Positions 60,185-64,000 of a DNA stretch of 64,000 nucleotides are shown here, piece by piece (positions within the stretch are counted from its first letter, which is position 1; each line of letters begins with the position of its first letter). Made by a program: the position numbers and the translations under genes. Below the pieces are notes generated by a model that saw nothing but the letters and a program-made list of their open reading frames with translations, was not told the DNA's origin and made no database searches. The DNA lies in the NCBI GenBank assembly GCA_964242575.1, contig CAXTCN010000002.1:76448-140447 (forward strand). Direction: 5' to 3'. The stretch is from JANPPS01 sp964242575. Lineage in GTDB: Bacteria; Pseudomonadota; Alphaproteobacteria; Acetobacterales; Acetobacteraceae.

Positions 60185-61363
60185 TCAGGTCCGTGGCGCT
60201 TGCGGCGGGACAGCGGGCGGGGCGTTGGCCGGGGCAGGGGACACCATCACGCCCGGGCGGACGCGCTGCACCCCGTCCACCACCACCGTCTCGCCCTCTT
60301 TCAGGCCGGCGGAAATCACCGCGGTGGCCGGCGTGCTCTGGCCAAGCTGGATGCGCCGCTGCTCCGCCTTGTTGCCTTCGCCGATCACCCAGACGTAGCT
60401 GCCCTGCTGGTCGGACAGCACGCCGGCCCGCGGGATCGCCAACTGCTGTACCGGTTGCACGCCCTGGACCGTCACCGTGACGAACTGCCCATCGCTCAGC
60501 TCACGGTCCCCGGGATCGCCGGCCTTGCTGCCCTCGCGGACCGGGTTGGGAATGCGCGCACGCAACGTCAGGGTGTCCGTGTTGGGCGCAACAGTCGGGT
60601 CGATGTAGTCCAATAGGCCGTCGAAGCCGTAATCCCGCCCATTCGACAGCCGCAACTTTATCGTCACGGCGGAGTAGCCGCCCTTGTCCTCGTAACGGTC
60701 CCGCAAATCGAGCGCCGCGCGAACCGAGATCGGGAACAGCACATACATCGGGTCCTGGCTTACGATGGTCGCAAGCGTGCCGGAGCTCGGACTGACGACG
60801 TTGCCCTCGGTCAACGAGGTCCGGCTGATCTTGCCTTCGATTGGCGCCTTTATCACGGTGTAGTCCAGGTTGACCTGCGATAGCCGCAACTGCGCCTGCG
60901 CCTGCGCCAACAGCGCCGCCTGGCTGCGTTGCTGGCTCAAGGCGTCATCGACCCGGCTGCGCTGCCCGGCCGGCGTGTTCAGCAACGCCTCCGCGCGGCC
61001 CAGCGTCAGGCCGCTGTTCTGCAGCACCGCATTGGCCTGCGCCACCTGCGCCGCCGACGCTGCAACCTGCGCCTCGAACGGCGCGCGTTCCAGCAAGTAC
61101 AGCACGTCCCCGGCCCGCACGTCGCCGCCCTCGGTGAACTGCCGCTGCTGGATGAACGCGGTCACGCGCGCCACCAGGTCCACGCGGTTCACCGCCTGCA
61201 CCCGGCCCACGAACTCGCTGGTTTCCACCACCGGCTGCACCTTGGCCTGCACGACGCCCACCGCCGGCGGCCCGCCAGGGCCAGGCTGCGCGCCGGCCGG
61301 CGCCATTACAGCTGCCAGAATACCTAGTGCGGCCAGGAAACGCCGCATTGTCGCTGCTCTCAT
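60185..61363 (-). CDS. RND efflux transporter periplasmic adaptor subunit
   Basis: 392 aa from ATG 61363. Signal peptide (FLAALGILAAVMAPAGA), lipoyl/barrel-sandwich with VARVTAFIQQRQFTEGGDVRAGDVLYLLE, coiled-coil hairpin in the middle (DDALSQQRSQAALLAQAQAQLRL), then IVSQDPMYVLFPISV and a C-terminal GLKEGETVVVDGVQRVRPG. Pairs with the permease downstream. Alternative starts are ATG 61384 and ATG 61348. The TetR-type regulator at the window end is too far to be assumed to control it. Confidence 0.94.
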   Translation of the reverse strand: MRAATMRRFLAALGILAAVMAPAGAQPGPGGPPAVGVVQAKVQPVVETSEFVGRVQAVNRVDLVARVTAFIQQRQFTEGGDVRAGDVLYLLERAPFEAQVAASAAQVAQANAVLQNSGLTLGRAEALLNTPAGQRSRVDDALSQQRSQAALLAQAQAQLRLSQVNLDYTVIKAPIEGKISRTSLTEGNVVSPSSGTLATIVSQDPMYVLFPISVRAALDLRDRYEDKGGYSAVTIKLRLSNGRDYGFDGLLDYIDPTVAPNTDTLTLRARIPNPVREGSKAGDPGDRELSDGQFVTVTVQGVQPVQQLAIPRAGVLSDQQGSYVWVIGEGNKAEQRRIQLGQSTPATAVISAGLKEGETVVVDGVQRVRPGVMVSPAPANAPPAVPPQAPRT

Positions 61364-61478
61364 TGGGTCTAACCGCTTCAACATGGGACAGCCGCTCGGA
61401 TGACACAGCAGCACACCCGCGCGAGACTTGCACGCTCCGGATGCCGGCTGCACCCTGGCCAGATAGGGAGTGGGTAAC

Positions 61479-62396
61479 ATGGGCGAACGTGTCACGATAT
61501 GCGAGGTGGGACCGCGAGACGGGTTGCAGATGGCCCAGGGCCGCATGTCCACCGCCACGAAAATACGCTGGATCAACGCTTTATGTGCGGCCGGCGTGCC
61601 AGAGATCGAAGTCGGCAGCTTCGTGCCGGCCCGGCTGATCCCGCAGATGGCCGACACCGGCGACATCGTGGCCGCGACCCGGCGCTTGCCCTGCGTCATC
61701 GTGGCGCTCGCGCCCAACCTGCGTGGCGCCCAGGCCGCTGCCGCGGCCGGCGCACACCGCATCACCATCCCGGTGTCCGTGAGCGAGGGGCACAGCCGGG
61801 CCAACACCAACCGCGGCACCCTCGACCAGGTGGCGGAGGTGCGCCGCATCGTGGACTGGGCACGAACGGACTACCCGACGCTTCAAATCGAGGCGGCGTG
61901 CAGCACCGCCTTCGGCTGCTCGATAGATGGGGTGGTGCCAGAGGCGGCCGTGGTCAGGACGGCGGAGGCGCTGGCCGAGGCAGGCGCTGGGTTGATCGCG
62001 TTGGCGGACACCGTGGGCTACGCGCATCCCGGCCTAATCCGCAGCACCGTCCGTGCGGTGCGTGCGGCCGTAGGGGACCGGCTGGAGGGCTTGCACCTGC
62101 ACGACACCATGGGCCTCGGCCTCGCCAACGCGCTGGCTGGGCTGGAGGAGGGCGTCCGCAGCTTCGACGCCTCGCTGGCCGGGCTGGGGGGATGCCCCTA
62201 CGCGCCCGGCGCCAGTGGCAACATCGTCACCGAAGACCTTGTATTCATGTTGGAAAGCATGGGCTTTTCTACTGGCATCGATCTCCCGCGGCTGATCGCC
62301 GCACGCAAAATCCTGCATGAGGGCCTGCCAAATGAGCCGATGCACGGCGGCGTCGCGCAGGCCGGACTACCTCCGACCTTTCGGGTCGCAGCTTGA
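61479..62396 (+). CDS. Hydroxymethylglutaryl-CoA lyase family protein
   Basis: 305 aa HMGL-type TIM barrel. ICEVGPRDGLQMAQGRMSTATKIRWI, EVGSFVPARLIPQMADTGDIV, EAACSTAFGCSIDGVV, LADTVGYAHPGLI, LHLHDTMGLGLANALAG and GLGGCPYAPGASGNIVTEDLVFML (with the HMGL Cys and metal His-His) are all present. It cleaves HMG-CoA or a related 3-hydroxy-3-methyl acyl-CoA. AGGGAG upstream supports ATG 61479. It overlaps the CoA-transferase start by 4 nt. Confidence 0.92.
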   Translation: MGERVTICEVGPRDGLQMAQGRMSTATKIRWINALCAAGVPEIEVGSFVPARLIPQMADTGDIVAATRRLPCVIVALAPNLRGAQAAAAAGAHRITIPVSVSEGHSRANTNRGTLDQVAEVRRIVDWARTDYPTLQIEAACSTAFGCSIDGVVPEAAVVRTAEALAEAGAGLIALADTVGYAHPGLIRSTVRAVRAAVGDRLEGLHLHDTMGLGLANALAGLEEGVRSFDASLAGLGGCPYAPGASGNIVTEDLVFMLESMGFSTGIDLPRLIAARKILHEGLPNEPMHGGVAQAGLPPTFRVAA

Positions 62397-63550
62397 CCCC
62401 AGCGCCGCTGGCCGGCCTGCGCGTGGTCGAGTTCACCCATATGGTCATGGGTCCGGCCTGCGGGCTGGCGCTGGCGGACCTGGGCGCGGACGTCATCAAG
62501 GTCGAGCCTGCGCCGGCCGGGGACAACACGCGCCGGCTGTCCGGCGCCGGCTCTGGCTTCTTCGCCATGATGAACCGCAACAAGCGCAGCCTGGCGGTGG
62601 ACCTGAAATCGGCGGACGGCATCGCCCTGGTGCGCTGCCTGCTGGCGCAGGCGGACGTGCTGATCGAGAACTTCCGGCCCGGTGCGCTAGACAGCCTGGG
62701 CCTGTCCTGGGACGCGCTGCGTGCAACAAACCCACGGCTGATTTATTGCAGTTGCAAGGGGTTCCTGCCCGGTCCTTACGCGCACCGCACGGCGCTGGAC
62801 GAGGTGGTGCAGATGATGGGCGGCCTGGCCTACATGACCGGGCTGCCTGGCCGGCCGATGCGCGCCGGGTCAAGCGTCAACGACATCATGGGCGGCACAT
62901 TCGCAGCGCTCGGCATCCTGGCGGCGGTGGAGGAACGCCACCGCACCGGCCGCGGCAAGCACGTGCAGGCCGGCCTGTTCGAAAACAACGTCCTGCTGAT
63001 GGCGCAGCACATGGCGCAGGCCGCCATCACCGGGGAGCCGCCGCCGCCTATGGGCGTGCGCCGCCCGGCGTGGCCGATCTACGACATCTTCGACACCGCC
63101 GACGGCGGCCAGGTGTTCCTGGGCGTGGTGACGGACACGCAGTGGCTGCTGTTCTGCCGGGAGTTCGAGTTGCCGGAGCTTGCCGCCGACCCAGCGCTCG
63201 CAAGCCAGGCCGCCCGCGTCGCCGGCCGGGACCGCTTCCTGCCGCGCGTGGCGGCGACGTTGGGCCAGCTCACCAAGCCGGCGCTGATGCAGAAGGCGGA
63301 GGCGCTCGGCCTGCCGTTCGCGCCGATTGCGCAGCCAGTGGAGCTGTTCGATGACCCGCACCTCAATGGGTCCGAAGGCCTGTTGCCGGTGACGCTCGAT
63401 GACGGACGGGTGGTACGGTTGCCGGCGCTGCCGTTGGCGATGGACGGGGAGCGGCTGGGCCTGCGACGGGATCTGCCGGGCGTGGGGGAGCACACTGCGG
63501 AGATCATGGCTGAGCTGGGTTGGAAAGCGCGCTTGTCTCAAAAGATTTAA
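62393..63550 (+). CDS. Family III (CaiB/Frc-type) CoA-transferase
   Basis: 385 aa. PLAGLRVVEFTHMVMGPACGLALADLGADVIKVEPAPAGDNTR, RNKRSLAVDLKS, ENFRPGALDSLGL and the catalytic Asp region (SVNDIMGGTFAALGIL) mark the family. The start is TTG 62393, overlapping the lyase stop (TTGA); no ATG fits. With HMG-CoA lyase this suggests activation and cleavage of a 3-hydroxy-3-methylglutarate-like acid. The true acid is not known. Confidence 0.92.
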   Translation: MTPAPLAGLRVVEFTHMVMGPACGLALADLGADVIKVEPAPAGDNTRRLSGAGSGFFAMMNRNKRSLAVDLKSADGIALVRCLLAQADVLIENFRPGALDSLGLSWDALRATNPRLIYCSCKGFLPGPYAHRTALDEVVQMMGGLAYMTGLPGRPMRAGSSVNDIMGGTFAALGILAAVEERHRTGRGKHVQAGLFENNVLLMAQHMAQAAITGEPPPPMGVRRPAWPIYDIFDTADGGQVFLGVVTDTQWLLFCREFELPELAADPALASQAARVAGRDRFLPRVAATLGQLTKPALMQKAEALGLPFAPIAQPVELFDDPHLNGSEGLLPVTLDDGRVVRLPALPLAMDGERLGLRRDLPGVGEHTAEIMAELGWKARLSQKI

Positions 63551-63586
63551 ATCCTATCATACCGCTTCTGAAAAGAGGAGCGTTCG

Positions 63587-64000
63587 GTGGGCGTCATACC
63601 GAAGATAGAACAAGGCAAGTTGCGCAAACGGATACTAGACGACGCGGCCGAGTTGATTGCGGCGCAGGGGTTTGAGGGCCTGACCATCAACGCTGTCAGC
63701 GACCTCGGCGGCGTGTCGGTGAGCAATATACGCTATTACTTTCGGAACCAACGCGCGCTGCTGTTTGAACTGGCTGACGCCTGGCTTATGCGGTTGCTGA
63801 ACAGCCTGGACGTACCAGAGCATGTGCCGTCAGACGAGCAGGTGCTGCGTCTTTGCCGGTCCTACGCATTGGCGATTGACACCGACCCGCTACGGCACTT
63901 GACGCAGTTGCCATTAGGCCGCCTTTCGCCGCGTCACCGATCCGTCGTGCAATGGATAACGTTCTTTACGCCATCCCTGGCGCGGCAGCTGCCTTCTGCG
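63587..64000 (+). CDS. TetR/AcrR-family transcriptional regulator (3' end outside window)
   Basis: 138 codons visible from GTG 63587, with GAGGAG about 7 bases upstream. KLRKRILDDAAELIAAQGFEGLTINAVSDLGGVSVSNIRYYFRNQRALLFEL is the TetR helix-turn-helix domain with the usual Y-Y-F recognition helix end. The ligand-binding domain runs off the window. It follows the HMG-CoA lyase/CoA-transferase pair by 36 bases on the same strand and may regulate it. Confidence 0.9.
   Translation, partial: MGVIPKIEQGKLRKRILDDAAELIAAQGFEGLTINAVSDLGGVSVSNIRYYFRNQRALLFELADAWLMRLLNSLDVPEHVPSDEQVLRLCRSYALAIDTDPLRHLTQLPLGRLSPRHRSVVQWITFFTPSLARQLPSA

Overview
The window is high-GC, gene-dense chromosomal DNA of an alphaproteobacterium. 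The closest fit is Rhodospirillales, probably Acetobacteraceae. Supporting markers are a class II DAHP synthase, an NDUFA12 / MlaD / DUF2155 cluster, a phasin with PhaR-type operators, BolA next to a monothiol glutaredoxin, a GluQRS, a manganese catalase and a TANGO2-like NRDE protein. The assignment rests on gene content and order only. I see no rRNA, tRNA or CRISPR array.

Layout. 1-9478 (+): end of a glutathione reductase, then a tightly packed run, many neighbours sharing 4-nt start/stop overlaps: class II DAHP synthase, nicotinate phosphoribosyltransferase, glutamine-dependent NAD synthase, a small unknown, GltX, a PPOX-family flavoprotein, CysS and a TrmJ-like methyltransferase. 9810-13076: rpsD, prfC, an Lrp/AsnC regulator and a GNAT acetyltransferase broken by an amber codon. 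13118-21270 (-): purine operon read purB, two extra genes, purC, purS, a Rap1a/Tai-like exported protein, purQ, purL, followed by bolA, grxD and DUF2461. 21351-25241: TerC/YjbE membrane protein, radC with a one-base frameshift, thioesterase, map, D,D-carboxypeptidase. 25242-29304: phasin, clpS-clpA, DUF427. 29297-30945: SDR and an exported endonuclease/exonuclease/phosphatase-fold protein.

The most interesting part is 31274-37994. It is a 6721-bp mobile element with perfect 26-bp terminal inverted repeats and a perfect 8-bp target duplication (CAACTCTA). It has cut a DUF2075 ATPase/helicase-like gene in two; deleting the element and one target copy restores one 653-codon reading frame exactly. 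The transposase (IS1595/ISXO2-like) sits in the middle. The left arm carries small unknowns and a Panacea-domain antitoxin-like gene with a toxin-like partner. The right arm carries a DUF6471 regulator-like gene and three membrane-anchored proteins of unknown function. Transposase and DUF6471 gene diverge from a compact control region where both promoters use the same seven -35 bases and each -10 lies inside one copy of a 21-bp direct repeat. This looks like a transposon with its own addiction module and regulator.

39651-48892: metallo-beta-lactamase-fold hydrolase, FemAB/DUF482-like GNAT, RidA, a TSCPD protein derived from B12-dependent ribonucleotide reductase, NDUFA12, MlaD, DUF2155, trehalose-phosphatase, GST, DsbB, a frameshifted coq7 and manganese catalase. 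48934-54643: HNH nuclease, carboxylesterase, GluQRS, GNAT, HIBYL-CoA hydrolase, two small membrane proteins and an orphan PotA-like ATPase. 54640-64000: a solitary molybdenum hydroxylase large subunit, an RND efflux pair, HMG-CoA lyase with a family III CoA-transferase, and the start of a TetR regulator.

Four genes are broken (GNAT, radC, coq7, DUF2075). The DUF2075 case is proven by the target duplication. The other three are single-base events that could be real decay or sequencing error.
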